Source: Paenibacillus lactis (GTDB lineage: Bacteria > Bacillota > Bacilli > Paenibacillales > Paenibacillaceae). From it: 64,000 bases of DNA. The notes under the pieces were generated by a model, which worked only from the letters and a program-made list of their open reading frames with translations, was not told the origin of the DNA and made no database searches. Where the stretch lies: contig NZ_JAGGKI010000018.1 in NCBI RefSeq assembly GCF_017873605.1, positions 45,161-109,160 on the forward strand, written 5' to 3'. A program made the translations under genes and the position numbers. Below are positions 34,510 through 43,443 of the stretch, in pieces. Each line of letters starts with the position of its first letter. The stretch's first letter is position 1.

Positions 34510-35028
34510 TTAATTTTTCTTCAGTGTTTCTACAAGCTCGTTCAAGCGATCCCAGGTTTGAGTAATGCCTTCCAGCAATCCCATGTCGAGAACCGCTTGA
34601 AGGGATTCCTCTGAATCGAATACTGAACGGCTGACCAATTTTGTTTCTCCTCCCAAATCAAGGAATTCCATCGTCACTTCAGGAGCAGGCATAGCTTCAT
34701 TGATATTGCCATCCTCATCTGAGAAATAATCAGTGTAGACAATTTTTTCTGGCTCCACAATTTCCTTATAAATTGTCTTGTTCCAAGATTCCATACCGTA
34801 CTCATCCTGATTTTGATCCACACATTTCATGCAGTAATGCCAAACACCGCCTGGTCGAAAATCGATGTTGCAAACAGGCAGTTCCCATCCATGGGTACCC
34901 CACCAACGCTTCAAGTATTCTGGCTCTTTGAACAGTTTGAATACAAACTCACGCGGGGCATCAAACACACGCTCTAACACAAGCACCTTATCATTTTCCA
35001 CTCTAGAAATCATTACATGTTTGGACAT
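34510..35028 (-). CDS. SRPBCC (AHSA1-type) domain protein
   Basis: 172 residues; ATG 35028 with AGGAGGAATT upstream. The START-like fold signature VFDAPREFVFKLFKEPEYLK (residues about 19-38) is followed by WWGTHGWELP, the usual AHSA1 block, and a C-terminal long helix. These proteins bind hydrophobic ligands or act as co-chaperone-like domains. It lies 26 bp downstream of an ArsR-type regulator. This ArsR-SRPBCC pairing is common in Bacillota and suggests that the regulator controls it. Confidence 0.88.
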   Translation of the reverse strand: MSKHVMISRVENDKVLVLERVFDAPREFVFKLFKEPEYLKRWWGTHGWELPVCNIDFRPGGVWHYCMKCVDQNQDEYGMESWNKTIYKEIVEPEKIVYTDYFSDEDGNINEAMPAPEVTMEFLDLGGETKLVSRSVFDSEESLQAVLDMGLLEGITQTWDRLNELVETLKKN

Positions 35029-35053
35029 TGTAATTCCTCCTTTTTTTCAGTCG

Positions 35054-35398
35054 TTAGAACTCTCCCTCATTCTTTAGCTCCTTCAGTAGACGATCCAAAT
35101 TATCGAATCTTTCTTCCATAATTCCTTGGAATGACTTGATCCATGACTCCAAGGATTGAAAGGGCTCGGGCCTAAGCTTGTAATATCGACGGTTAGCTTT
35201 AGCAAGTACCTTCACAATCCCACAATCACTCAACACTTTTAAATGTTTAGATGTGTGAGGTTGACTTAGTTTAATCTGATGGCTAATTTCACCAACTGTT
35301 AGAGGGGATTCCCGCAATAGTTCAATGATAGCTAATCGGTTAGGTTCCGCTAATGCCTTGAGTGTTGTTACATCCATGTTTGGGGTTTCTACTGGCAT
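35054..35398 (-). CDS. ArsR-family transcriptional regulator
   Basis: 114 residues from ATG 35398, with GAGGTG 6 nt upstream; an in-frame GTG 35407 lies within the ribosome site. The winged helix is clear: LAEPNRLAIIELLRESPLTV, then EISHQIKLSQPHTSKHLKVL. There are no metal-binding Cys pairs in the recognition region, so it is more like the non-metal ArsR branch that pairs with SRPBCC proteins. It heads a two-gene operon and probably represses it. Confidence 0.9.
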   Translation of the reverse strand: MPVETPNMDVTTLKALAEPNRLAIIELLRESPLTVGEISHQIKLSQPHTSKHLKVLSDCGIVKVLAKANRRYYKLRPEPFQSLESWIKSFQGIMEERFDNLDRLLKELKNEGEF

Positions 35399-35591
35399 GC
35401 GACTCACCTCGTTCTTATAAGTCCTCGATCATATAATGCAGTGTCTCAGCTCCTTCTCATCAAATAATAACTACTATATTGAATATAACAAAAACGGTAT
35501 ATAACTTTCAAGTAATATTCGAAATTAACACCTATCGCTTTCATTTTCTTTCGCTGGTTCAATAACAATGAGGACTTAAAGGGATAGTAGG

Positions 35592-35804
35592 TTAGTCATC
35601 TTTACCTTTTATTTTGAGAGAACCTACACCAATAATTGCTCCCAGTATAACTAAAACTATACTGGCTATAATTTCATAACCTTGCAAAGCCTCGATGTAA
35701 TTTACGAGAAACCAACTTGGTCCCCCACTTGTCAATCGGTTTATGATACCTCCAACTCCTTGAATTAATAGAAGTAGACTTACACCGCTTGCAATCTCTT
35801 TCAT
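35592..35804 (-). CDS. Small two-helix membrane protein
   Basis: 70 residues from ATG 35804, with GGGGATG upstream; the longer frame to 35882 overlaps the preceding gene and lacks a site. Two hydrophobic segments (GVSLLLLIQGVGGIINRL and IIASIVLVILGAIIGVG) and a charged tail KIKGKDD. It follows the GAP-family gene closely and is likely in the same operon. No family recognised. Confidence 0.6.
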   Translation of the reverse strand: MKEIASGVSLLLLIQGVGGIINRLTSGGPSWFLVNYIEALQGYEIIASIVLVILGAIIGVGSLKIKGKDD

Positions 35805-35835
35805 AATGTTACATCCCCTTTCCAAATAATTAATT

Positions 35836-36534
35836 TCACGATAGAATTCCTCTGATGCCAATATTGAATAAAACCGCTCCAATAACTGCCACTCCCACTA
35901 ATACGGAAGATAATGGAGCTTTTACTAATTTTGTTCTTAGTTTTTCAAGCTTAGTCTGTATCCAGCCTCGAAATAATTTATAAATGAACAATAATAAGAT
36001 TGAAGGAAGTACCATAAGCACGTTATAGCCGAGTAAAATACTTATGGACCAACCCGTATTTAACGCTAAACGATCCATTAATAATATCGAATAAAAATAC
36101 GGTAAAGCTGTGGTAAACTCGATCGCAAAAACAATAATGCCGAGTATAATCATCGCACGTATTGATACTTGCTTAGGTAACCATTCCAAAAATCGGGATT
36201 CCATTCCTTTTTTAGGCTTATAATAACTAATTAGTACAAAGACGACTCCAAGTACCGTATAAAACCAACTTGAAATTTGATTGTTAGACATGTTATCTAT
36301 AAAACCAAGTATCTTCCCGACTCCCAGGTAAACCAGGATCCCCATCATGAAATAACAAAATTGTGTGGATAATAAAAAAATGATCAAACGCGATGTCAAT
36401 TTTTCTTTTTGTATTAGAAGGATATAAGCTGTGATCGCCAGTACCCCGGGGCTTAAGATATCAATGAAAGCACAGAGTACAATAATGAGGAGTGCTGTTG
36501 TGGAATTTATGTTGGCAGGAATTAATGATTCCAT
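35836..36534 (-). CDS. GAP-family (LysE-like) membrane transporter
   Basis: 232 residues from ATG 36534, with AGGTG about 10 nt upstream. Six helices. The first region DILSPGVLAITAYILL has the Pro-Gly of LysE/GAP-type exporters and SYYKPKKGMESRFLEWLPKQ lies in the central loop. Proteins of this group export lipids or small molecules in mycobacteria. It is divergent from a TetR regulator with a palindromic operator between, so it is probably an efflux-type gene under that repressor. Confidence 0.7.
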   Translation of the reverse strand: MESLIPANINSTTALLIIVLCAFIDILSPGVLAITAYILLIQKEKLTSRLIIFLLSTQFCYFMMGILVYLGVGKILGFIDNMSNNQISSWFYTVLGVVFVLISYYKPKKGMESRFLEWLPKQVSIRAMIILGIIVFAIEFTTALPYFYSILLMDRLALNTGWSISILLGYNVLMVLPSILLLFIYKLFRGWIQTKLEKLRTKLVKAPLSSVLVGVAVIGAVLFNIGIRGILS

Positions 36535-36578
36535 GATTTCAAGCACCTAACCATCCCCCCCCTAATTTTATTTATTTA

Positions 36579-36613
36579 ACACACTGTGATAAAATGATAA
36601 TAACACAGTGTGT
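36579..36613. promoter_or_regulatory. Inverted-repeat operator between the GAP transporter and tetR genes
   Basis: ACACACTGTG (36579-36588) and CACAGTGTGT (36604-36613) are perfectly complementary, separated by 15 nt. A repeat centred between two divergent starts is the usual position for a TetR-family operator; it would cover both promoters. Confidence 0.75.
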
Positions 36614-36636
36614 GAAAAAATCAAGAGGTGATTTGA

Positions 36637-37230
36637 GTGCCGAAAATTGTTGATCATGATCACAAAAGGAAAATTATCGCCGAAACGGCTTGGGAAATTA
36701 TTGAAAAGGAGGGCATTGAAAAAGCATCTATCCGAAGAATTGCATCTGAGGCTGGTATGTCTACCGGGGCACTAAGACATTATTTCTCAAACCAAGATGA
36801 ATTACTATTATTTATCATGGAATATTTTCTTGCCCGGGGGAAAGAAAGATCAGATAACAAATCATGGTCTCAAGACCCTTTCATTGCGGTACAAGAAACA
36901 TTGTTAGAATTAGTTCCAGTGGATCGGGATAAACAAACTGAAACTAGCGTTTGGCTGGTTTTCGCGATTCGCTCGCTTACAAGTGTAGCTCTAAGCACGA
37001 AAAAAGATGAATTAACTGAAGGAGAATATATTTTAATGGAAGCGCTGCTTAAAATATTGATAAAAGCAGGCTGTGTAAAGAAAGACATCAATATTGAAAT
37101 TGAGAAATTAAGGCTTTCGGTAGTTATTGAAGGTTTATCCATACATGCTCTATTAAGACCAGATATATTTACAATTGAAAAAACGGAACAAATTATTACT
37201 CACCACTTAAATGAACTTTGCAATCAATAA
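36637..37230 (+). CDS. TetR-family transcriptional regulator
   Basis: 197 residues from GTG 36637 with AGAGGTG 6 nt upstream. The N-terminal helix-turn-helix is at about residues 27-46 (SIRRIASEAGMSTGALRHYF), preceded by the usual helix AETAWEIIEKEGIEKA. The C-terminal ligand domain is of BetI/YcdC-like length. It is divergent from the GAP transporter with the inverted repeat in between, which suggests that it represses both genes. Confidence 0.92.
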   Translation: MPKIVDHDHKRKIIAETAWEIIEKEGIEKASIRRIASEAGMSTGALRHYFSNQDELLLFIMEYFLARGKERSDNKSWSQDPFIAVQETLLELVPVDRDKQTETSVWLVFAIRSLTSVALSTKKDELTEGEYILMEALLKILIKAGCVKKDINIEIEKLRLSVVIEGLSIHALLRPDIFTIEKTEQIITHHLNELCNQ

Positions 37231-37271
37231 TGCAGCTAGAATAAAAATAGACACCCCTTAGTGATAATGAG

Positions 37272-37623
37272 TTGAACATTAATCCAGGCACATTACGTAA
37301 CTGGCCCAAAAAGTATCGGGTAACGAGTCTGTCAAAAAGAACTAAGGTTTCAATTTATCGAAGAGCATCGCTCCAAGTTTCGTTTGGAGAAGATGTGCGT
37401 TCTCTTTCACGTGTCAAGGAGCGGTTATTACAAATGGCGTACCTCTGAAGCTTCTGAACGGGAAAAGCGTAAGGTTATGCTAACTGAACGTGTGAAATGG
37501 CACTTCTACGACTCCGATGAAACCTACGGCAGTCCCAGAGTACGAAACGGGCTGGTGGTGGAAGGATGGACGGTATCGGAACGTACGGTGGGTCTCATTA
37601 TGCGCGAACATGGTCTTCGTTAA
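37272..37623 (+). mobile_element. IS3-family insertion sequence remnant
   Basis: The stretch INPGTLRNWPKKYR (37278-37319) is the end of an IS3 OrfA helix-turn-helix. From about 37340 a second frame gives RFQFIEEHRSKFRLEKMCVL, FHVSRSGYYKWR and YGSPRVRNGLVVEGWTVSER, the N-terminal OrfB region. It stops at MREHGLR just before the integrase catalytic core. No DDE core, terminal repeats or target duplication is present. It is an internal scrap, ending where a TATCTAATCGGTAATC repeat flank begins. Confidence 0.8.
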
Positions 37624-37627
37624 GTTT

Positions 37628-37690
37628 GATACTTATCTAATCGGTAATCCGCTCATGTTTTTGTCCTTGACTCGGACAGGCCGTAAGTAC
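37628..37690. repeat. Flank of family A repeat (TATCTAATCGGTAATC block)
   Basis: TTATCTAATCGGTAATCCG followed by ATGTTTTTGTCCTTG resembles the sequence at 44219 and 44420 (TATCTAATCGGTAATCGG, then GTTCTTGTCC). It marks the point where the IS3 remnant ends. Confidence 0.5.
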
Positions 37691-37759
37691 GACCCTGTGA
37701 GTGCTTTAACACTTCCCGAAATCATTCTTCACGATATATCACACGGCTTGCAGCAGTGA

Positions 37760-38094
37760 CTATGATTGAATAAGCCAATCTGTCTCTAACGCATTCCAGT
37801 TTGGCGCAGGCACATCCGACCTTGCCCTCCATTCGGCAAAGTCCTCATTCAAGGCTGTGAGTTCAACTGCTGTCCCATAAACTAACCCGCTAACCGGAAG
37901 CACGAAGAAAATCTTCAACGCCCAGCGGATTAAGTTTGGATAGCCGGTAATCCAAGACGTCTGCTTCGCAGGGGATAAAGGGTACCCCAATGATTCAAGT
38001 ACACGGAAGCCCTCTCCCATCGCCGCCACTAACTGATGCATTCGCCTGTCATCGCGGACAATATACACGAGAAAATACCTACCCCTCTCCCGGG
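37760..38094 (-). pseudogene. Ketopantoate-reductase-like fragment (C-terminus)
   Basis: The readable part RGRYFLVYIVRDDRRMHQLV, then MGEGFRVLESLGYPLSPAKQ and a C-terminal NEDFAEWRARSDVPAPNW, fits the helical C-terminal domain of 2-dehydropantoate 2-reductase-like proteins. The N-terminal Rossmann domain (GxGxxG) is absent: upstream of about 38094 the sequence is the tail of a lipoprotein gene. The call is from memory of the family and is moderate. Confidence 0.45.
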
Positions 38095-38148
38095 CAGGTA
38101 TTAAAGGTGAATCGTATGAATGGCTTACCAACATTGATCACTAAAATA

Positions 38149-38868
38149 TTAGTCCAGAAGGCTGTAGATCTGAATGCTCTCCACCTTGGCATTCTTGATA
38201 CGAAACGACATCACATCCACATAATTGGATGGCTCGTAACGGAATTCATCCTCCTCATTAGGGGATCCATCACCAAGCAGTTTCCCCTCAGGGTAGGCGT
38301 TTTTGAGTGTATCCAGGCTATCTCCTGCTTTAATGTTTCGCACTGTTGCGTACTTAGGATCTGTAATTTCAATATGAAAGATGGAGTCTTGTTTCCCCTC
38401 CGGTATGCTGATTGTTTTAATCTCCAGACCAGGATACGTATAAACCTTCTCTGTAAAACCGATTAACGTATCCATGTTTGTTCCATCGCCGGCACGGTAC
38501 GTATGAGATTTCAGGTTATCCGGTTTGCCCAGCATCTGTTCCATCTGATCTTCATTTGCTGTATCCGAAATCGCAATGGTGTGCTCATTATAGACAAAAG
38601 CAAGCTCCTTCAGCACCACATTGCCTTCCTTCTCCATCGAACCTTCCTTAATAGCTTCAGCACTTTGTCCTTCCGAATTTTCTGAAGCAGGCGCAGTAGA
38701 AGTTGATGCTCCTTCGCCTTTGGCCTGTTCGTCGGGCGTGTTTTTTTCAGCCGAGTTCTGCGCCGCTTCTGGCGACTTGGCACCATTGGACAAACAGCCC
38801 GTCAGTGCCATCGTTAGTAAAATACTCAGCAGGAAAACAGCTGGAGCTTTGTTTATCCGTTTCATCAT
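38149..38868 (-). CDS. Putative lipoprotein of a two-component locus
   Basis: 239 residues; ATG 38868 with GGAGGG upstream. A signal peptide with lipobox ALTGC (Cys about residue 25) is followed by a low-complexity Ser/Glu/Ala linker to about residue 80, then a compact domain with TANEDQMEQMLGKPDNL and IKAGDSLDTLKNAYPEGKLL. The GDSLxxLKxxYPEG pattern recalls small secreted bacterial lipoprotein domains of the YjgB type. It lies 113 bp after the histidine kinase stop, so it may be a target or accessory sensor. Confidence 0.65.
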   Translation of the reverse strand: MMKRINKAPAVFLLSILLTMALTGCLSNGAKSPEAAQNSAEKNTPDEQAKGEGASTSTAPASENSEGQSAEAIKEGSMEKEGNVVLKELAFVYNEHTIAISDTANEDQMEQMLGKPDNLKSHTYRAGDGTNMDTLIGFTEKVYTYPGLEIKTISIPEGKQDSIFHIEITDPKYATVRNIKAGDSLDTLKNAYPEGKLLGDGSPNEEDEFRYEPSNYVDVMSFRIKNAKVESIQIYSLLD

Positions 38869-38981
38869 GATCCCTCCATAAATGTGTGATTTCTTCTTAT
38901 GAAGTGATTATAAAAAAAGCATTTATTAGTCTCATAACAGAATTGTACCAATCTTGTAACGTAACTGCTTACGCGCGTTTT

Positions 38982-40409
38982 TTACGCACGGGGTAACACA
39001 ATCGTAACGGTCGTTCCTTCCCCGATTTGACTTTCCAAATCGATATATCCATTAAACCGCTCTACAATCTCTTTGCAAATCGAAAGTCCAAGACCTGAAC
39101 CGTTCGCTGTGCTTGCATTTTTCGCCCGGTAAAATCGTTCCTGTACTCGCTCCAGCTCATCGCCCGCGATACCGATACCTTGATCACGTATCCGTATAAC
39201 TACCTCGCTTGGCGTATGTGTAAGCTTCAATTCGATTCGCGATGGACTGCCTGAATACTTGATGGCATTGTCCACAAGGTTGGCGATCGCATGGGACATC
39301 AGCATGGGATTCACGTTGGCGTGGACTCTCGTCAGAAGCTTATCCTCCGGTTCCGCTCCCGCCTCCCTGAACATAATCTCGATTCCTTTATCTTTGGCCT
39401 TGGCACCCATACTCATTGCGACTTGCTGAATCAGTTCGTTCATTTCCGTCTTCCGGGCTTCCAGTTCGTTTGAACCAGCCTTGTCGAATCGGGATAGCAA
39501 CAACAGTTCATTAATCAAGCGCGTCAGCCGATCCGATTCCTGCAGCAGATGAGCATAGATTTTTTGCAGCTCCTTGTTCTCGTTCTCCCCTTCAACCAAG
39601 TATTGAGAGAAACCACGAATGGCTGCCAATGGGGTTTTTAACTCGTGAGATACGTTGGAGACAAATTGCTTCTGGTACTGAATGTAATCATGAAGCTGCC
39701 GCCCCATGGAATCCAGCCCATCTGCCAGCATGCCCAGCTCATCCTTCCGGTTTAGATGAACTCTCCGAAACTCCTGTCTAGAGAAACTTTGCGCAGCGCC
39801 AAGCAACAGCTTAATCGGCTTGGTTGTGCTCTGGGCAATCCACAGACTGGATAACGTAATCAGTACAATAAATCCGCCTGCACCCGCAAACAGGATATAA
39901 CGGATTTGATCCATAATCGCATAAAAGTAGGAAATATCCTCCACGAACTCATACACATATGCGTTCTCGTAATATTGATTCTGAATGGGAGTCGCAAAAT
40001 ATAGCAGATGATCTTCCGTTACGGTGTAGGCGTAACTGCCGCTCAGGGCTTTCTCAATATTCTTATTAAAAATAAGAGGTTTGCCATCATTAATGATGAT
40101 GCCATCCACAGCCAAGCCCAGCAACTGCTTGGAGCTATCATAGATACGGACTTCCTTGCCTGAAGCTTTCAGCTTCTCCAGAGCAAGTCTGACGATTTCT
40201 TCTGTCTGCGGTTCTTCTGTCGATGATCTATGCTGTGCCAACACCTCACGGAAGGACAACTCGGACAGATCCGCCTTCTCCATCATCTGTTTTTCAATGG
40301 TAACGAAGCTGTAGTAATCGATGGTTTTATTCACCGCAAAAATGATGATGCCAAAGGACAGCACGGAGAAAAATAAATAATTCAGCAGTAACCGGGTTGC
40401 ATACTTCAG
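38982..40409 (-). CDS. Sensor histidine kinase with a probable CTG start
   Basis: 475 residues if translation begins at CTG 40409, which overlaps the TGA of the response-regulator gene (CTGA) and has GGAGG 8 nt upstream. The first standard codon, GTG 40364, would cut into the first membrane helix (LLLNYLFFSVLSFGIIIFAV). Then come an extracytoplasmic domain to about residue 170, a second helix (YILFAGAGGFIVLITLSSLW), HAMP, the phospho-His box VSNVSHELKTPLAAIRGFSQ, an N box (NLVDNAIKYSG) and G boxes (DQGIGIA, GSGLGLSI). It phosphorylates the OmpR-type partner. Confidence 0.85.
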   Translation of the reverse strand: MKYATRLLLNYLFFSVLSFGIIIFAVNKTIDYYSFVTIEKQMMEKADLSELSFREVLAQHRSSTEEPQTEEIVRLALEKLKASGKEVRIYDSSKQLLGLAVDGIIINDGKPLIFNKNIEKALSGSYAYTVTEDHLLYFATPIQNQYYENAYVYEFVEDISYFYAIMDQIRYILFAGAGGFIVLITLSSLWIAQSTTKPIKLLLGAAQSFSRQEFRRVHLNRKDELGMLADGLDSMGRQLHDYIQYQKQFVSNVSHELKTPLAAIRGFSQYLVEGENENKELQKIYAHLLQESDRLTRLINELLLLSRFDKAGSNELEARKTEMNELIQQVAMSMGAKAKDKGIEIMFREAGAEPEDKLLTRVHANVNPMLMSHAIANLVDNAIKYSGSPSRIELKLTHTPSEVVIRIRDQGIGIAGDELERVQERFYRAKNASTANGSGLGLSICKEIVERFNGYIDLESQIGEGTTVTIVLPRA

Positions 40410-41113
40410 GCCTCGCCACCTCCAAGTTGATAGCCAAATCCATAGATCGTCCTGACATACTTCGGTTCGTCAGCGTTATCCTCCAGCTTCTTCCGTAATC
40501 GCATGATGGTCATATCCACACTGCGACTGTCTCCCATAAAGTCGTATCCCCATCCGATCTGGAGCAGCTCATCCCGGGTAAAGATTTTGTCTGGCCTTTT
40601 GAGTAACGTTTCCAGAATTTTAAACTCTTTGGCCGTTAAAGACACGGGTACACCGTTTTTCAGCACCCTTCGGCTTTCCAGATCAAATGTCAGCTCTTCA
40701 TGAATGATGCGTGTAGATTTCACTTCTGTTCCTTCGCTTGATTCCTCCTTACTCTCGTTTCTTCTCAAGATCACCTTGATCCGAGCGAGCAATTCACGAT
40801 TGTCAAAGGGTTTGGTCATGTAATCTTCCGCCCCTAGCTCTAGTCCCAACACCTTGTCGATTACCTCATTTTTGGCAGAGAGCATGATCACAGAAACGGC
40901 ACGTTTCCCGGTGATTTCCTTGCACAGGTCATATCCGGAGCAGTCAGGCAGCATCAAGTCAAGCACCACCAGGTCCGGCCCAAAAGCATCCAGCAGCTGC
41001 AGGGCTATTTTTCCGTTTTCAGCCGTTTGAACGACGTAGTTTTCTCTTCTCAGTACGAGCTCAATTAAATCTCTGATTGCGACTTCATCATCAATGACGA
41101 GTATTTTCTTCAA
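40406..41113 (-). CDS. OmpR/PhoB-family response regulator
   Basis: 235 residues; ATG 41113. The receiver domain has the acidic pair VIDDE near residue 8, the phospho-acceptor Asp in LVVLDLMLPD at about 51, and K in YMTKPFDNRELLARI. The C-terminal winged helix is at about 130-232 (SLTAKEFKILETLLKRPDKI, then GDSRSVDMTIMRLRKKLE). It is first in the operon and coupled to the kinase by a 4-nt overlap. The target genes are unknown; the downstream lipoprotein is one candidate. Confidence 0.93.
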   Translation of the reverse strand: MKKILVIDDEVAIRDLIELVLRRENYVVQTAENGKIALQLLDAFGPDLVVLDLMLPDCSGYDLCKEITGKRAVSVIMLSAKNEVIDKVLGLELGAEDYMTKPFDNRELLARIKVILRRNESKEESSEGTEVKSTRIIHEELTFDLESRRVLKNGVPVSLTAKEFKILETLLKRPDKIFTRDELLQIGWGYDFMGDSRSVDMTIMRLRKKLEDNADEPKYVRTIYGFGYQLGGGEA

Positions 41114-41467
41114 TGTGCACCCCTTCTAGCCTTGTTCCCCAGCTTGAATCATCATTTACCCTCATCTTAGCACAGACACTTTAGATTCCTCCACCAACTG
41201 GATGATGAGGTATATTCCACTGAGCCCAACATAACTAGAAATAAACCCGAAGAAAGGAGTACAATCCAAGGATCTTCACGCAATTCCTTGTCAATGGACA
41301 TACACGTCTCCTCACGGCCTTTCGAAACGCTTTTCTTTTCCTGAAATGCTGGCTACCCTCATACCAATAGCTTTCATTTTCACTTCAACAGAATAGCTAA
41401 CTCTAGTTGCCGACAAAAAAACACCTCCAAGATGATCTCCATGTCCTACGACTTTGTTGCATTTTCT
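41114..41467. other. Gene-free region upstream of the two-component operon
   Basis: No gene seen. It holds the promoter of the response-regulator operon and, at 41425-41478, an inverted pair (AAAAACACCTCCA / TGAAGGTGTTTTT) with a long loop. Confidence 0.35.
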
Positions 41468-41519
41468 TGAAGGTGTTTTTAATTTGTCTTACATTATGGG
41501 GGCAGTTCCCCTCCCCGGT
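41468..41519. repeat. 52-bp direct repeat DR, left copy
   Basis: TGAAGGTGTTTTTAATTTG, then CATTATGGGGGCAGTTCCC and CTCCCCGGT, occurs again at 45379-45430 with about three differences. The two copies are in the same orientation and bracket about 3.9 kb that includes the cassette-like genes. Confidence 0.8.
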
Positions 41520-41694
41520 CAATCCTTGATGCCTCACTATATTTATAACGAAAGGCTTCAGCGTTTTTTTGTTATACCTGTAAGATTATAATAGGATATA
41601 ATACTGGTACTAGAGGGCTTGGAGACAAATGGAAAATACTGTGTGGTTATCCTTTTTATATTAAACAAAATAAGAAATATGGAGATGAAGCGGT

Positions 41695-42360
41695 ATGACA
41701 GATTATCCAACTAGTAAGGATATTTTTCGGGAATGTTGTTCCAGGATTGCCGCGGCCTGCGCGCCATGCGGTTTCAAATACAATAAATCCAGAAGAAAGA
41801 TGATTAAACCAATCGGTCCCTTTACAGCTGAGATAAGTTTTTTAAGTCACTCTTCCAATTTAGCCGGCAGTAATTTGGAGTTTAATACCAATTCCCGGAT
41901 CATAAATACGCACAGCGGAAAAGTATACTGGGAGATCAGCTTGAGCAGCTTCCGGGACAAAGGCAAGGTATGGAATTGGGCCAAGGAAGCCACTCGAGAG
42001 CGGGAACTGGCAGAAATAATCACGTTGATTCAAAATAAGGTCGTTCCATTGATGGACAGGTACGAGACGAATCTTGAGGAGATCCTTGAGGAGGTCATCC
42101 AGAATGGATGGTTTTTGCCGAATGCGTATCCAATGGAATTCTATGTGCTTGACGTTCTAGACCTGGTGGTTGATTTCGGCTCACCTGAACAAATACGTGA
42201 ATGCGCGCATCGATACATCCGCCACTTATCGGAGGAAATGCAGGAAACCTTCGAGAACGATTATAATGCATATCAACGGGACGGACAGCCTGCAAGCACA
42301 ATAGCATTTCGTAAATTAATCCCTTTTATGACCGAGCGCAACATTTCACTACCACTATAA
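41695..42360 (+). CDS. Hypothetical protein (DUF4304-like)
   Basis: 221 residues; ATG 41695 with ATATGGAGATGA upstream. The first 130 residues (CGFKYNKSRRKMIKPIGPFT, then NTHSGKVYWEISLSSFRDKG) resemble DUF4304-type proteins, which are common in mobile and defence-rich regions of Bacillota but have no proven role. The C-terminal third is helical and acidic. It lies inside the direct-repeat bracket, pointing opposite to the cassette-like genes. The family call is moderate. Confidence 0.55.
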   Translation: MTDYPTSKDIFRECCSRIAAACAPCGFKYNKSRRKMIKPIGPFTAEISFLSHSSNLAGSNLEFNTNSRIINTHSGKVYWEISLSSFRDKGKVWNWAKEATRERELAEIITLIQNKVVPLMDRYETNLEEILEEVIQNGWFLPNAYPMEFYVLDVLDLVVDFGSPEQIRECAHRYIRHLSEEMQETFENDYNAYQRDGQPASTIAFRKLIPFMTERNISLPL

Positions 42361-42376
42361 AATGAAAGGATATCGA

Positions 42377-42436
42377 CTATCCCAATCCACACAGACATCT
42401 CATTGTTTGTTTTGCTTGTTCAATGATTGAGTTCAT
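42377..42436 (-). pseudogene. Truncated start of a further cassette-like gene
   Basis: ATG 42436 has AGGAG 8 nt upstream and reads MNSIIEQAKQTMRCLCGLG before a TAG at 42377. It starts 50 nt after element E1, the same spacing as the genes that follow E2-E4. It looks like the beginning of the next cassette gene, cut off at about 42380. Confidence 0.4.
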
Positions 42437-42485
42437 AACAATCAACTCCTATACATCTTATAGCATCACTTGCAGCAATTTCTGA

Positions 42486-42641
42486 TAACGTTTTGTATTT
42501 ACGACTTTCTGGCCTCTTAGAGTCGCTGCTTATAGTTGTGAGGCTTGCCGAACACCTAATGCAGTAACGCCACGACGGACTTAGGGGCTGGATGAGGTCA
42601 CTCGCTTCTCAGTGTGACCCGAAGCGTCAAAAATGGTGTTA
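42486..42641 (-). repeat. attC-like palindromic element E1
   Basis: 156 bp with TAAC...GTTA ends. The outer arms pair imperfectly (TAACGTTTTGTATTTACGAC against the complement of AAGCGTCAAAAATGGTGTTA), and the centre has GGTCAC...GTGACC and other small palindromes. On the minus strand it begins inside the TAA stop of the nucleotidyltransferase gene. This is the arrangement of an integron attC recombination site. Confidence 0.6.
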
Positions 42642-43409
42642 GTCGAAGGAAGTTCTGGAAGCAGCCATGGCATTTAAGGCCTTCTCAAAACAGCTATATA
42701 CTTCATCCGCAATTCCCAGAAACTCTTCAACAAGTACATTATTACCATCCAAGTAACAATCATACAGATATTCAACTAAAGCGGAGTCAATCTCACAATA
42801 ATTTAATATGGCATTCTTCATCTTAATAATGTCATCTTGCCATACACCTGTATCTTCTAAAACCAGAGAGTATAAAGCACGAATTAATCTCTTAGAGTAA
42901 CCTTTAATATATCTGGCTTTCATTGTGTTATCACTAGCATTAGAAAGTAAACGATGTCTACGATCTACTTCCTTCTTGGTCTCTGCATTTAAGTCTAAAA
43001 TGAACTCTGGAGAAATAATTATCGGTGGTACTTTTTCACCAACGTCATCACCATATATGCAAACACAAATGATCTTTACCCAAAAACCCCAATCATTTGG
43101 TTTACTTAATACATCGTCAATCGAGCAAATTGTCGTATCAATTTTAGTTAATACTGGATATTCTTTCAAAAGACTGTCATTAATATTTGACAATCTTTCG
43201 TAATCAATATCTTTGGGATTTACACATACAATAGTAAAATCTGCATCTGACTTGAAAGGTTTGGCAGTTCCTTTTGGAATCGAGCCACACATATAAATGC
43301 TATGAATCTTATCTTTAAATTCGGCAAGTATATGATCTATATACTTATCAACAAAATTCTTATATTCACTTTGTATTACAATTCTATTTATAACTTTTTC
43401 TAATTTCAT
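42639..43409 (-). CDS. Nucleotidyltransferase-domain protein
   Basis: 256 residues; ATG 43409 with AGGAGGAG upstream. The polymerase-beta-type nucleotidyltransferase motif is GSIPKGTAKPFKSDADFTIV (residues about 42-61), with the G-S and D-x-D residues needed for metal and NTP binding. A helical C-terminal half follows. Such proteins include aminoglycoside and lincosamide adenylyltransferases and many of unknown substrate; its substrate cannot be told. It is cassette-like: element E2 ends 35 nt before its start and E1 begins in its stop codon. Confidence 0.8.
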   Translation of the reverse strand: MKLEKVINRIVIQSEYKNFVDKYIDHILAEFKDKIHSIYMCGSIPKGTAKPFKSDADFTIVCVNPKDIDYERLSNINDSLLKEYPVLTKIDTTICSIDDVLSKPNDWGFWVKIICVCIYGDDVGEKVPPIIISPEFILDLNAETKKEVDRRHRLLSNASDNTMKARYIKGYSKRLIRALYSLVLEDTGVWQDDIIKMKNAILNYCEIDSALVEYLYDCYLDGNNVLVEEFLGIADEVYSCFEKALNAMAASRTSFD

Positions 43410-43443
43410 ATAGACTCCTCCTAAACTAAGAATTTCTTTCGGC

